Assembly (NCBI GenBank): GCA_903231505.1
Contig: CAFBRK010000330.1
Location: 24,508 to 88,507, forward strand
Length of the DNA stretch: 64,000 nucleotides
Source of the DNA: Olavius algarvensis associated proteobacterium Delta 3
GTDB lineage: Bacteria; Desulfobacterota; Desulfobacteria; Desulfobacterales; CAFBRK01
Reading direction: 5' to 3'
Each line of letters begins with the position of its first letter. The stretch's first letter is position 1. This document shows, one piece after another, positions 33,204 to 42,427 of this stretch. Made by a program: the position numbers and the translations under genes. Under the pieces are notes generated by a model, which was not told the DNA's origin, did not search any database, and saw only the letters and a program-made list of their open reading frames with translations.

Positions 33204-35084
33204 ATGACACCGAAACGAGAACGTAAAACAATTACAGAAGACGGCCTGTTGCTATTAGATAAAATGGAAAAGGACCGGGTCACTACCGTTTGGGACCGTT
33301 TTCAGGATCAGCTGCCCAACTGCGGCTACTGTGAAATGGGCCTGTCCTGCCGAAACTGCGTTATGGGACCCTGTCGTGTGGACCCCTTCGGTGAAGGACC
33401 CCAGGTCGGGGTGTGCGGCGCTGACGCCAATATTATTGTTGCGCGAAATCTCGGCCGGATGATCGCCGCCGGAGCCGCATCCCACTCGGACCACGGACGG
33501 GATCTGGTGGACGTCCTTGCCCAGGTAGGGGAAGGCAATAACGCCGGTTATCAGATTCGCGATCCGAACAAGCTCAAGCAGGTCGCCGGGGAATTCGGGG
33601 TCGATGTCGGCGGAAAGGACGATCTGACCATCGCATCGGAATTGGCCTATCAAATGCAAGAAGATTACGGGATGCGCCGGAAATCCCTGACGCTTCTGGC
33701 TAGGGCGCCCGAAAAGCGCAGGGAGCTGTGGATGTCTCTCGGGGTCGTTCCCCGGGGTATCGACCGGGAAACTTCCGAAATGATGCACCGGACCCACATG
33801 GGCGTTGACAATGACTGGAAAAGCCTGCTGCTCCACGGCATCCGAAACGCCCTGTCCGACGGCTGGGGCGGATCCATGATCGCCAGCGATGTTTCCGATA
33901 TCCTCTTTGGCACCCCCACCCCCCATCCGACCAAGGTCAATGCGGGCGTGTTGGAAGAGGACCAGGTGAACATCGTGGTCCACGGACACAACCCGGTGGT
34001 TTCGGAGATGGTCCTCCATGCATGCCACTCCCCGGACCTTCTGGCGCGGGCTGAAGAAAACGGGGCCACCGGCATCAATCTGGTGGGTGTGTGCTGCACC
34101 GGAAACGAGCTGTTGATGCGCCACGGTATTGCCATGGCCGGCAATCATCTGAGTACCGAACTGATTCTGGCCACCGGGGCGGTGGACATGATGATCGTAG
34201 ATTATCAATGTATCATGCCGTCGATTTCCTCGGTGGCGGCCTGTTACAACACCAAAATGATCAGCACCAGCGACAAAGCCAAATTCCCCGGTATGGACCA
34301 TCGCGAATTTCATCCCCACAATGCCGAAAAGATGGCGGTTCAGGTGGTCACGGAAGCCATTGAAAATTTTGTGAACCGGAAAGAGGTGTTTATTCCCACA
34401 ACAGCGACAGACGCCGTGGGCGGATTTTCCGTGGAGGCTGTCCTGGGCGCCCTGGGCGGTACCCCCGAGCCCCTGCTCGAGGCCATCAAGACCGGCAAGA
34501 TTCGCGGTGCAGCCGGTATTGTCGGGTGCAACAATCCACGGATCCAACAGGACTACGGTCATGTCACCCTGACCCAGCGGCTGATCGAAAACGACATACT
34601 GGTGGTCGACACCGGTTGTGTTTCGGTGGCCAATGCCAAAGCCGGATTCAAGGTGGCCGATGCCATTTCGTTCGCCGGTCCCGGTCTCAAGGAAATATGC
34701 GGGGCGCTGGGCATACCGCCGGTGCTTCATTTCGGCAGCTGTGTGGACAACGTCCGTATCCTGGTCCTGGCCTCTGCCCTGGCCAATGCCCTTGATGTGG
34801 ACATCAGCGATCTGCCCATCGCAGGTGCCGCACCCGAGTGGTATTCGGAGAAGGCGGCCACCATCGGGGTGTATTTTGTCGCCTCCGGTGTCTATACCGT
34901 CCTTGGCCCCATGCCGCCGATCACCGGCAGCATGGATATCGTCAAGCTGTTGACCGAAGATCTTGAAAGCGTTGTGGGAGCCACCTTCGCTGTGGAACCG
35001 GATCCCGAAAACGCCGCCATCCTGATTCGAAAACGTATCGAATCGAAGCGGGCGGCGCTGGGGCTGGACGCCAGAGACGGTTGA
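33204..35084 (+). CDS. cooS: Ni-Fe carbon monoxide dehydrogenase, catalytic subunit
   Basis: A 626-residue anaerobic CO dehydrogenase (CO + H2O to CO2 + 2 e- + 2 H+). D- and B-cluster cysteines are in CGYCEMGLSCRNCVMGPC and GVCGAD. C-cluster (Ni-4Fe-4S) ligands are all present: His in VHGHNPVVSEM, Cys in GVCCTGNELL, VDYQC, GIVGCNN, VVDTGC and HFGSCVDN; the catalytic Lys is in SEKAATIGV. ATG 33204 (product MTPKRERK) with a GGGGG site upstream is preferred over ATGs at 33186/33189. No CooC nickel-insertion or acetyl-CoA synthase genes flank it, so it looks like a respiratory or detoxifying CODH rather than part of Wood-Ljungdahl. Confidence 0.97.
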   Translation: MTPKRERKTITEDGLLLLDKMEKDRVTTVWDRFQDQLPNCGYCEMGLSCRNCVMGPCRVDPFGEGPQVGVCGADANIIVARNLGRMIAAGAASHSDHGRDLVDVLAQVGEGNNAGYQIRDPNKLKQVAGEFGVDVGGKDDLTIASELAYQMQEDYGMRRKSLTLLARAPEKRRELWMSLGVVPRGIDRETSEMMHRTHMGVDNDWKSLLLHGIRNALSDGWGGSMIASDVSDILFGTPTPHPTKVNAGVLEEDQVNIVVHGHNPVVSEMVLHACHSPDLLARAEENGATGINLVGVCCTGNELLMRHGIAMAGNHLSTELILATGAVDMMIVDYQCIMPSISSVAACYNTKMISTSDKAKFPGMDHREFHPHNAEKMAVQVVTEAIENFVNRKEVFIPTTATDAVGGFSVEAVLGALGGTPEPLLEAIKTGKIRGAAGIVGCNNPRIQQDYGHVTLTQRLIENDILVVDTGCVSVANAKAGFKVADAISFAGPGLKEICGALGIPPVLHFGSCVDNVRILVLASALANALDVDISDLPIAGAAPEWYSEKAATIGVYFVASGVYTVLGPMPPITGSMDIVKLLTEDLESVVGATFAVEPDPENAAILIRKRIESKRAALGLDARDG

Positions 35085-35108
35085 CCGGTTCTGTGTCGGG
35101 TGAATCCC

Positions 35109-35792
35109 ATGGTCATTTCGGTCCACCAGCCCTATTTTTGTCCCTATCCGGGCTTCTTCTACCGGGTTCTAAACTCGGATGTGTTCGTGCTGCTGGACAC
35201 GGTGCAATTCCCCAGGGGGACTACCTGGACAAGTCGAAACCGGTTTAAGCACGACCAGGGCACCCTCTGGCTCACCGTCCCGGTGCGCAAAAAGGGGCTG
35301 GGGTTTCAGACCATCGATGCAGTGCGTATTTGCCGGGACAGACAATGGCCCCGTAAGCATCTGGCGAGTCTGCGCCACGCGTATGCCCATGCACCTTTTT
35401 TCCGGGAGCATTACCCGTTTATAGAGGCGCAGATGCAGTCCGGAACCCGCCGGCTAAGTGATCTGAACATACGGATTATCCGATACATTGCCGATTACAT
35501 AAGGGTTGGCGCAGACATTCGCCGTTTGTCCGAAATGGGGATTCGTGGAAAGGGAGCCGCACTTCTGATCGATATTTGCCGTCAGACCGGCGCGACCCAA
35601 CTGCTGATTCCGAGATCGGCCCGGAGCCACATGGACATCGCCGCATTCCAGACGGCGGGCATCCGGATCGACACCTATCGGATGCCGATGTGGATATACC
35701 CCCAGCTGTGGGGGGATTTTCTCCCGAATCTCTCCATACTCGACATGATCTTCAATATCGGACCTAAAACCCGCGATCTTCTCAGGTCTTGA
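35109..35792 (+). CDS. WbqC-like family protein
   Basis: A 227-residue protein that opens VISVHQPYFCPYPGFFYRVL and has FPRGTTWTSRNRFK, LWLTVPVRKKG and, near the C terminus, LSILDMIFNIGP, all typical of the WbqC family (PF08889-type), often found in surface-polysaccharide clusters. The biochemical role is unproven. ATG 35109 with GGGTGA upstream is chosen; GTG 35100 is possible. It lies 24 nt after cooS, so it may be read through from the CODH operon. Confidence 0.85.
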   Translation: MVISVHQPYFCPYPGFFYRVLNSDVFVLLDTVQFPRGTTWTSRNRFKHDQGTLWLTVPVRKKGLGFQTIDAVRICRDRQWPRKHLASLRHAYAHAPFFREHYPFIEAQMQSGTRRLSDLNIRIIRYIADYIRVGADIRRLSEMGIRGKGAALLIDICRQTGATQLLIPRSARSHMDIAAFQTAGIRIDTYRMPMWIYPQLWGDFLPNLSILDMIFNIGPKTRDLLRS

Positions 35793-36001
35793 TCCATGCC
35801 GGATGTCGGTGTTCCGGACCTGTTTCCACCCTATCGGAACATGGTTGCGCAACCACCATATCCGCCATTGCGCCCCGGGGGCGTTCCGTGGGGGCCGTCT
35901 ATTGACTCCACTCCCGATTGCGTTTAGAGTCGTGGGCATTCCAAAATCAATAACAATCCGCGGAAGGAACCGCCGGTCTCAAGAGGATTGAGGAGGGCGA
36001 C

Positions 36002-36547
36002 ATGAAGATCTGCCCGAATTGTAACGCTGGATGCCTAGCTGAAGTCACAGAATGCCCCCACTGCGGAACAGACTTCACCTATCTGGAAGAAAAGCACGCG
36101 CGAGAACAGGCGGAAGCAGCCAAGTGGCAGGCTCGCAGAGAAAAAATCATCTCACGGGTCAACACGCTGATGTTCGAAATGTCGGAAAATCAGCTCATCG
36201 CGCTGTTGTCCCAGGCCAACGAGATTTTTACCAAAAAAGACCGAAAACATTCGAGGATCCCCTGCCTGATCCCCACCGACTACGTCACAAGACAGCACGC
36301 CTATCAGGATTATATGACGAATATCAGCATTGAAGGAGCTTTCATCGAAACAGAACGCTCTTTTGAACAAGGCGAAAGTATTTCAATGACACTGGCACTG
36401 TCCCCTCATGTTAAGCCGTTTAAGGTGACCGGGACCATTGTTCAATGTACCGAAAACGGTATCGGTGTTGAATTCAGGCCGGCAAGCCAGGTCCATAAAG
36501 ACCTCATTCACCATCTCGTGGACAAAATAAAGCAGCTGAAGGCGTAA
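36002..36547 (+). CDS. Zinc-ribbon plus PilZ-domain protein
   Basis: A 181-residue protein. Residues 3-21 are a zinc ribbon (CPNCNAGC, CPHCG), residues 28-75 are probably coiled coil, and residues 80-175 are a PilZ domain (RKHSRIPC and NISIEGAFIE for c-di-GMP binding). It probably responds to c-di-GMP. GAGGAGG precedes the ATG. The aldehyde dehydrogenase gene follows 22 nt downstream. Confidence 0.85.
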   Translation: MKICPNCNAGCLAEVTECPHCGTDFTYLEEKHAREQAEAAKWQARREKIISRVNTLMFEMSENQLIALLSQANEIFTKKDRKHSRIPCLIPTDYVTRQHAYQDYMTNISIEGAFIETERSFEQGESISMTLALSPHVKPFKVTGTIVQCTENGIGVEFRPASQVHKDLIHHLVDKIKQLKA

Positions 36548-36569
36548 GCGGGCCAGTGCAACCGTTATC

Positions 36570-38051
36570 ATGGACGCAGAATCGGAAATGCCCCCATCGT
36601 TGAAAGATCCAGGGCTGTTTCGGCAGCAGTGTTTTGCCTTCGGCAAGTGGATGGATGCTTCGGATGGCGCATCGATGCCCGTGACCAATCCGGCCGATGG
36701 TGCGATTCTCGGCACGGTACCTGTGATGGGTGCGGAGGATATCCAACACGTTGTGTCCGGCGCCGGGGATGCCTACACCGACTGGCGTCAACGGACTGCC
36801 AAAGAACGGGCCGTCGTGCTCAGACGGTGGCACGATGTCATCCTCGATAACCTTGCGGATCTGTCGACCCTGATGACCCTCGAGCAGGGGAAACCTCTGG
36901 CCGAGTCAAAAGGGGAAATTGCCTACGCCGCGTCTTTTATCGAATGGTTCGCCGAGGAAGCCAAGCGGATTTACGGCGACACTGTACCCACACCCCTCGC
37001 CGGCAATCGAATCGTGGTGTTGAAAGAGCCGGTCGGGGTATGTGCGGCGATTACGCCTTGGAATTTTCCGGCGGCCATGATTACCCGCAAAGCCGGCCCG
37101 GCCTTAGCCGCGGGCTGCACCATGGTCGTCAAGCCGGCCCGGCAAACACCCTTCTCGGCGCTGGCCCTGGCAGTGCTGGCCGAACGCGCCGGTGTGCCGA
37201 AGGGGGTGTTCAATGTGGTGACCGGAGACGCCGAGGTTATCGGCAAAGGACTGACAGAACATCCCACGGTTCGAAAACTGTCCTTTACCGGATCCACGGC
37301 GGTGGGTAAACGGCTGATGCGGGATTGTGCGGCTACTGTGAAGAAACTATCCCTTGAGCTGGGGGGTAACGCACCGTTCATCGTTTTTGATGATGCCGAC
37401 TGCGACGCTGCGGTAGCGGGTGCCATCGCATCGAAGTACAGAAATGCCGGTCAAACCTGCGTCTGCGCCAACCGTATCCTGGTCCAGGATGGTATCTACG
37501 AGCGATTCGTCAAGGAGTTCAGCGCAGCCGTGAATCACCTTCGGGTCGGCCCAGGCTTGGATGACGGCATCGAACAGGGACCGCTTATCGACGCCAACGC
37601 CCTCGATAAAGTCGAAGAGCTGATCGAGGATGCCCTGGCCGATGGGGCCCGGGTGCTTGTCGGCGGAAGGCGTCATGCCCTCGGGGGAACATTTTTTGAG
37701 CCGACGGTTCTTGCTGATGTTGTCGCCACCATGCGCATCGCCGGGGAGGAAATCTTCGGCCCCGTAGCGCCTATTTTTCGATTTTCCACGGAAAAGGAGG
37801 CCATCCGGATGGCAAACGATACGCCCTACGGTCTGGCCGCCTATTTTTACACCCGGGACGTCGGCAGGGTCTGGCGGGTGTCGGAATCCATCGAGTATGG
37901 TATCGTCGGCGTCAACACGGGCATCATTTCTACCGAAGTGGCCCCCTTTGGAGGCATGAAAGAATCGGGCATCGGCCGGGAGGGTTCCCGATACGGTATC
38001 GATGAGTATTTGGAAGTAAAATATGTATGTCTTTCCGGGATAGACCGGTAG
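36570..38051 (+). CDS. gabD: NAD(P)-dependent succinate-semialdehyde dehydrogenase
   Basis: A 493-residue class-I aldehyde dehydrogenase. NAD-binding ITPWNFPAAMITRK, catalytic Glu in LELGGNAPFIVFDDAD, nucleophile Cys in NAGQTCVCANR and C-terminal PFGGMKESGIGREGS are the succinate-semialdehyde/glutarate-semialdehyde subfamily text. It would oxidise succinate semialdehyde to succinate. The ATG at 36570 or an ATG six codons later could start. The context (PilZ gene upstream) says nothing about the pathway. Confidence 0.9.
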   Translation: MDAESEMPPSLKDPGLFRQQCFAFGKWMDASDGASMPVTNPADGAILGTVPVMGAEDIQHVVSGAGDAYTDWRQRTAKERAVVLRRWHDVILDNLADLSTLMTLEQGKPLAESKGEIAYAASFIEWFAEEAKRIYGDTVPTPLAGNRIVVLKEPVGVCAAITPWNFPAAMITRKAGPALAAGCTMVVKPARQTPFSALALAVLAERAGVPKGVFNVVTGDAEVIGKGLTEHPTVRKLSFTGSTAVGKRLMRDCAATVKKLSLELGGNAPFIVFDDADCDAAVAGAIASKYRNAGQTCVCANRILVQDGIYERFVKEFSAAVNHLRVGPGLDDGIEQGPLIDANALDKVEELIEDALADGARVLVGGRRHALGGTFFEPTVLADVVATMRIAGEEIFGPVAPIFRFSTEKEAIRMANDTPYGLAAYFYTRDVGRVWRVSESIEYGIVGVNTGIISTEVAPFGGMKESGIGREGSRYGIDEYLEVKYVCLSGIDR

Positions 38052-38110
38052 CCTGATAATTTGAAGATCATCTCCCATTAATCGGAAGAAGAACTTAAAA
38101 TCTTTTCATT

Positions 38111-38134
38111 CACTAAATCGTGTTGCGATTTTAT
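38111..38134 (+). promoter_or_regulatory. Tandem-hairpin leader motif, partial copy (HD gene)
   Basis: CTAAATCG-TGTTG-CGATTTTATG keeps the second hairpin only (AAATCG/CGATTT, 5-nt loop), 12 nt before the start codon, in the gene's orientation. Confidence 0.4.
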
Positions 38135-38145
38135 GGGGATAGGCC

Positions 38146-39306
38146 ATGCCGCTCCATGATTTGACCGAATTTCTCAAGCTTTCATCCGTGCTCAATTACA
38201 ACCTGAGCGCGGCTTCCCTCAATCGGTACAACGTCCTTCTGTTCATCATCGAGAACAAGCCACTCGACACGGACAGCCAGCGGGACAGGGATGCCAAGAG
38301 CATCATTATGGAATCGCTGGGGTTTCTATTTGCCGCTTACAGCCAGAAGAGGCGCCGGCTCGGACCCATGGCGGTTATTCATCCCATCCGGGCAGCGGCA
38401 CTGTTTGCCAGATCCCAGGACCAGGTCGGTCTGGTCGAATTACTTTCGGCACTGTTCCATGATATTCTTGAAGACATCCAATCCACTGATTTCAGGACAG
38501 CGCAGTGGAAAGAGATGGAATCGGTGCTCTTCGGGATACTCCAGCGACTGGGACCGGAACAAGAGCAACAGCTGGTCAGCAATCTGCTGAACCTGACCCA
38601 GCTGAGCGGTGAATCCTATTATCGGTATATCGGACGCCTGCTGGACAATGCCGGGGATTCACCGTTTTTAATACAGATTAAACTGGCTGATCGTCTGGAC
38701 AACACCCTCGACATGCGGATTGATTTGCAGGATCCGTTGGAAGGGGTCGATTTTTTTGAAAACCTGTTTCAGACCCTGTATGTCCGCAATTACCAAGGGA
38801 AACCCCTCGCTTTAGGACATCCGACGTCTACCGTCTTGAACGGGGCCAGGCGGTTGTACCAGCTGTTTAAGAATGCCGTGCTTTTGTCGTTAATCCGTCA
38901 AAAAACATCACCGGGCCGCAGCTCAAAGTTTGACCATCTTTTCGAGGCGGTTTGTACGGCAAGTCTGAAGGAAGCCCAACGCACCTTCATCCAGCTGGTT
39001 CATTATCATTACCGGGATACCAAAGAGCAACGGCAGCTCCTGTTGGATACAATGGACTACTGCTACCGCGGCCGGATCGATCTGGTGACCAAACCCGACA
39101 ACGAGTTTCTACTGGATGGGCTTTTCTCGAGCTATTTCGGATTTGCAACCAAAAAAAAATTGGACCAGACGCTTCACCGCTTATATCAGAACAAACCGCT
39201 GATGATTGAAGCGTCCATCGCCTTTATCACTATTTTTCTGAGCTTTTTGAACGATCCCGGATTCTTTGTCAGGGGTATCAGTGACAAGGGGATCGAACCG
39301 GCGTAG
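38146..39306 (+). CDS. HD-domain protein (SpoT/RelA hydrolase-like)
   Basis: A 386-residue cytosolic protein. VIHPIRAAALFA, LFHDILEDIQ and IKLADRLDNTLDMR reproduce the H..HD..D metal motif of RelA/SpoT (p)ppGpp hydrolase domains. There is no synthetase or TGS domain. It may cleave (p)ppGpp or another nucleotide; this is inferred from motifs only. The C-terminal half is helical and unassigned. The gene runs straight into a low-complexity repeat array. Confidence 0.75.
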   Translation: MPLHDLTEFLKLSSVLNYNLSAASLNRYNVLLFIIENKPLDTDSQRDRDAKSIIMESLGFLFAAYSQKRRRLGPMAVIHPIRAAALFARSQDQVGLVELLSALFHDILEDIQSTDFRTAQWKEMESVLFGILQRLGPEQEQQLVSNLLNLTQLSGESYYRYIGRLLDNAGDSPFLIQIKLADRLDNTLDMRIDLQDPLEGVDFFENLFQTLYVRNYQGKPLALGHPTSTVLNGARRLYQLFKNAVLLSLIRQKTSPGRSSKFDHLFEAVCTASLKEAQRTFIQLVHYHYRDTKEQRQLLLDTMDYCYRGRIDLVTKPDNEFLLDGLFSSYFGFATKKKLDQTLHRLYQNKPLMIEASIAFITIFLSFLNDPGFFVRGISDKGIEPA

Positions 39307-39784
39307 GGGCGTGCTGGATGCTGGATGCTGGATACTGGATGCTGGATACTGGATGAGAGATTCTGGATACTGGATGAGCTGAAAGTTCAAAGCTGAAAGG
39401 TGAAAGTTTACTGAAGTTGAAAGCTGAAAGCTCAAAGCTGAAAGCAGGAAGAAAATAGGAACAACGAGTGACGTTTCGCGAAGCGGGACTAATGACCAGT
39501 GACGCCGCCTGCGGATTCGACATGCTCACCACAAGCAGGCGGTAAATGACGTTTGCCACCGGCAAACTGGATGGGTACTCGCGTACTGGGTATTCGTTAT
39601 TGAGAACAGATTCTGAGATGATTGATGGTTCACCGACTACCGAATACCAAATACCCAATACCGAATACCTGAGGTTAGCAAACGGGCCCAACCGGCAAAC
39701 CGGCCAACGGGCCAACGGGCCCACGGGCCAACGGGCCCACGGATATCGGTATTTCTAATTTCTCACTTCTAATTGGTGCCTCAC
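39307..39784. repeat. Low-complexity repeat array, second block
   Basis: Blocks: GCTGGATGCTGGATACTGG, GAAAGCTGAAAGCTC, ACTGGGTATTCG, ACCAAATACCCAATACCG and CAAACGGGCC/CCAACGGGCC. The 53 bp at 39392-39444 are identical to 63872-63924. No coding potential. It fills the space between the HD gene and the Lon-like protease gene. Confidence 0.8.
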
Positions 39785-42202
39785 ATGATTAAGAAAAGAT
39801 TTCGTGTCTCCCCCAAGAAACTTCGGCGGATCTGCGACCCGAAGGTATTTCGTTTCAAAAGCACCGCACATCTCAAGCCCCTGGACACGGTTATCGGACA
39901 GGACCGCGCGGTTCAGGCCATCGAATTCGGCCTGGATATGAAAAGTCCCGGTTATAATATCTTCGTGACCGGCGAAGAAGGCACTGGAAAATCCACCCTG
40001 GTCCGGGAAATCGCGCAGGAACATGCTCGAAAACGGTCCACACCGGGCGATTGGTGCATGGTCAATAATTTCAATGATGAATATTGCCCGGACACCATCC
40101 CGTTGCCTCCGGGAAAAGCAACCGGGTTTGCAAAACAAATGGCCCGTTTGATCGATGAATTGCGCGAAGCCCTGCCGGATGCACTGAATGGCGAGGCATT
40201 TCGAAAGAAACGGGCTGCTGTTCAAAAAAAAATCTCGAGACAACAGCACGATGTATTCCGGAACATCGAGCGGCTTGCCAGGGAGCGCGATCTGAGCATC
40301 TCCCGAACGGACACCGGTTTTGAAACCGTTCCGGTAATCGATGGGAAACCCTTGTCACAAGACGATTACCGGAATCTTTCCAAGGAAAGACGGCAAGAAA
40401 TAGAGCGCAATGTGATCTTCATTACGGAAAAAATTGAGGAAGGATCCCGTGAAATAAACCTTTTAACCCAGGCTCTCCATGACGAAATCGAGCGGCTTCT
40501 CGACGAGGAAACACTTTCCGTCGTCAAAGTCAAACTGGATACCCTTCGGACGGCATTTAAACAATCCAAGGAGGTACTCGGTTATCTGGATGCGGTCCAG
40601 GACGATATCGTCGAAAACGTCCAGGTATTTCTGAGGCCCGAGGACAAGGATTCCAATCCCGCGAGTCCCGGAGAGGATGCCTACTTTAAAAAATATCGCA
40701 TCAATGTCCTCGTAGATCGGAAGGGAACCAAAGGCGCGCCGGTTGTGTTCGAACCCAACCCGACCTACAGCAATGTCTTTGGCCAGATCGAAAAGCGGGC
40801 CTTTATGGGATCGGTTACCACAGACTTCAATAGGGTGCAGCCCGGATCACTGCTCCAAGCCAACGGCGGATACCTGATCATGGAGGTCGAACCGGTGCTG
40901 ACAAATAACTTTGTCTGGGATTCCCTCAAGCGGGCCCTCCGGAATAAATGTCTTGCCATCGAGGATATGGCAACGGAGATGGGTTTTGTCACCGCATCCC
41001 TGCGTCCCAAACCGATTCCGCTGGAGGTGAAGGTTATTCTCATCGGAGGGTATTATCCCTTTCAGATCCTCCAGAATTACGACCCCCACTTTAATAAACT
41101 ATTTCGAGTACGGGCCGATTTTGATTATGAGGTTTCCCTGACCGCGGCCACTGTGCGGCAGTACGCGAAGTTTATCGCCCGCATTTCACAGCAGGAAGAA
41201 TTACTTCCGTTTAACGCCCGCGGCGTGGCGCGCATCGTTGAATTCGGCTCCAAAACGGTGGCAGACCAGGCAAAGCTCTCCCTGAGATTCGGACCCTTGC
41301 TCGGGCTGATCAAAGAATCGGACTACTGGGCGAGGAGACGAAAGGGACGTGTTGTCACTGAAAAGGATGTTGCCAAGGCGCTTGCGGAATACCGTTATCG
41401 CTACAATCTCTATGAGGAAAAAATCCATGAAGCCTATGTCGACAAGACCATTTTGATCGATGTGAAAGGCTCGATGGTCGGCCAGGTCAATGCGCTTGCC
41501 GTGTATCAGATCGGTGACATATCCTTTGGCCGCCCGTCGCGGATCACCGCAGAAACCTACATGGGAAAACAGGGGATTGTCAATATCGAACGGGAAGCAA
41601 AACTGAGCGGAAAAACCCACGATAAAGGTGTCTTGATCCTGTCGGGCTACCTGGGTCGAACCTTTGCCCAACGTCACCCACTGAACCTGTCCATAAGCAT
41701 CACGTTCGAACAGAGTTACGGGGGTATCGACGGTGACAGCGCGTCTTCCACAGAACTCTATGCCATTTTGTCCAGCCTGGCCCAGGTCCCGATTCGCCAG
41801 GGGATTGCGGTGACCGGATCGGTGAACCAGAAGGGGATGGTCCAGGCCATCGGTGGCGTTAACCAAAAAATTGAAGGATTTTTCGAGGTGTGTCAGAGTC
41901 GGGGGCTGACCGGTAGCCAGGGCGTCATGATTCCGGAGGCCAATGTGGACAACCTGATGCTCAAATCAGAGGTGGTCAACGCTGTCAAACGGCATAAATT
42001 CCATATTTACCGGGTGTCACGTATTCAAGAAGGGATCGAATTGCTGACCGGCATACCCGCGGGAAAAGCGGATACGGACGGAAATTATCCGCCGGATACC
42101 GTATACGGAAGGGTTCAGACCACGTTGGCCCAGTATTACCGGCGCTCCCTGCAACGCTGGAAAGATCTTGAAAGCAATGATATCGAGGCCGGCACCATAT
42201 AA
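39785..42202 (+). CDS. Lon-like ATP-dependent AAA protease (LonB/YcbZ type)
   Basis: An 805-residue protease of the Lon-related family that lacks the LON N domain. An AAA part begins PLDTVIGQDRAVQAIEFGL with Walker A TGEEGTGKST, and Walker B-like NGGYLIMEVEP. A long coiled insertion (about 120-270) follows Walker A. The C-terminal Lon protease domain has catalytic Ser in DGDSASSTEL and Lys in NQKIEGFFEV. It degrades proteins in the cytosol; substrates unknown. ATG 39785 is chosen over a TTG four codons earlier; the ribosome site is weak. The gene follows a repeat array. Confidence 0.92.
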   Translation: MIKKRFRVSPKKLRRICDPKVFRFKSTAHLKPLDTVIGQDRAVQAIEFGLDMKSPGYNIFVTGEEGTGKSTLVREIAQEHARKRSTPGDWCMVNNFNDEYCPDTIPLPPGKATGFAKQMARLIDELREALPDALNGEAFRKKRAAVQKKISRQQHDVFRNIERLARERDLSISRTDTGFETVPVIDGKPLSQDDYRNLSKERRQEIERNVIFITEKIEEGSREINLLTQALHDEIERLLDEETLSVVKVKLDTLRTAFKQSKEVLGYLDAVQDDIVENVQVFLRPEDKDSNPASPGEDAYFKKYRINVLVDRKGTKGAPVVFEPNPTYSNVFGQIEKRAFMGSVTTDFNRVQPGSLLQANGGYLIMEVEPVLTNNFVWDSLKRALRNKCLAIEDMATEMGFVTASLRPKPIPLEVKVILIGGYYPFQILQNYDPHFNKLFRVRADFDYEVSLTAATVRQYAKFIARISQQEELLPFNARGVARIVEFGSKTVADQAKLSLRFGPLLGLIKESDYWARRRKGRVVTEKDVAKALAEYRYRYNLYEEKIHEAYVDKTILIDVKGSMVGQVNALAVYQIGDISFGRPSRITAETYMGKQGIVNIEREAKLSGKTHDKGVLILSGYLGRTFAQRHPLNLSISITFEQSYGGIDGDSASSTELYAILSSLAQVPIRQGIAVTGSVNQKGMVQAIGGVNQKIEGFFEVCQSRGLTGSQGVMIPEANVDNLMLKSEVVNAVKRHKFHIYRVSRIQEGIELLTGIPAGKADTDGNYPPDTVYGRVQTTLAQYYRRSLQRWKDLESNDIEAGTI

Positions 42203-42260
42203 TCCGACCGACAGGAGTTCCATGTTTTTTACATAAATATATCTATAGTACGGGGCGTTT

Positions 42261-42330
42261 ATCGTGGTCGTCATAACTATGTTCCGTTTGCAGACATCTG
42301 GAAACGGAACATAGTTAGGACAACCACTAT
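42261..42330. repeat. Minimal ATAG-ended element: two ends back to back
   Basis: The 29-nt arms 42261-42289 (ATCGTGGTCGTCATAACTAT...) and 42302-42330 (...GGACAACCACTAT) are near-perfect inverted repeats with a 12-nt centre. This is the smallest copy of the family and can form one long hairpin. It lies upstream of the lipoprotein gene. Confidence 0.75.
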
Positions 42331-42427
42331 CATCTCGGTGTTTTACCGACCAAAAATTTTCGAGCTGACCGGGCACCACCCGTATTCACCGTGTTGCTCC
42401 GGTCCGCTCTCCCATGAGACCTGGCAA

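Noticed and set aside
33255..35126. Long open frame (about 620 codons) antisense to cooS
   Set aside because: The cooS frame has all cluster ligands and family text; the antisense translation is His/Gly/Asp-rich without motifs, an expected shadow of high-GC codon use.
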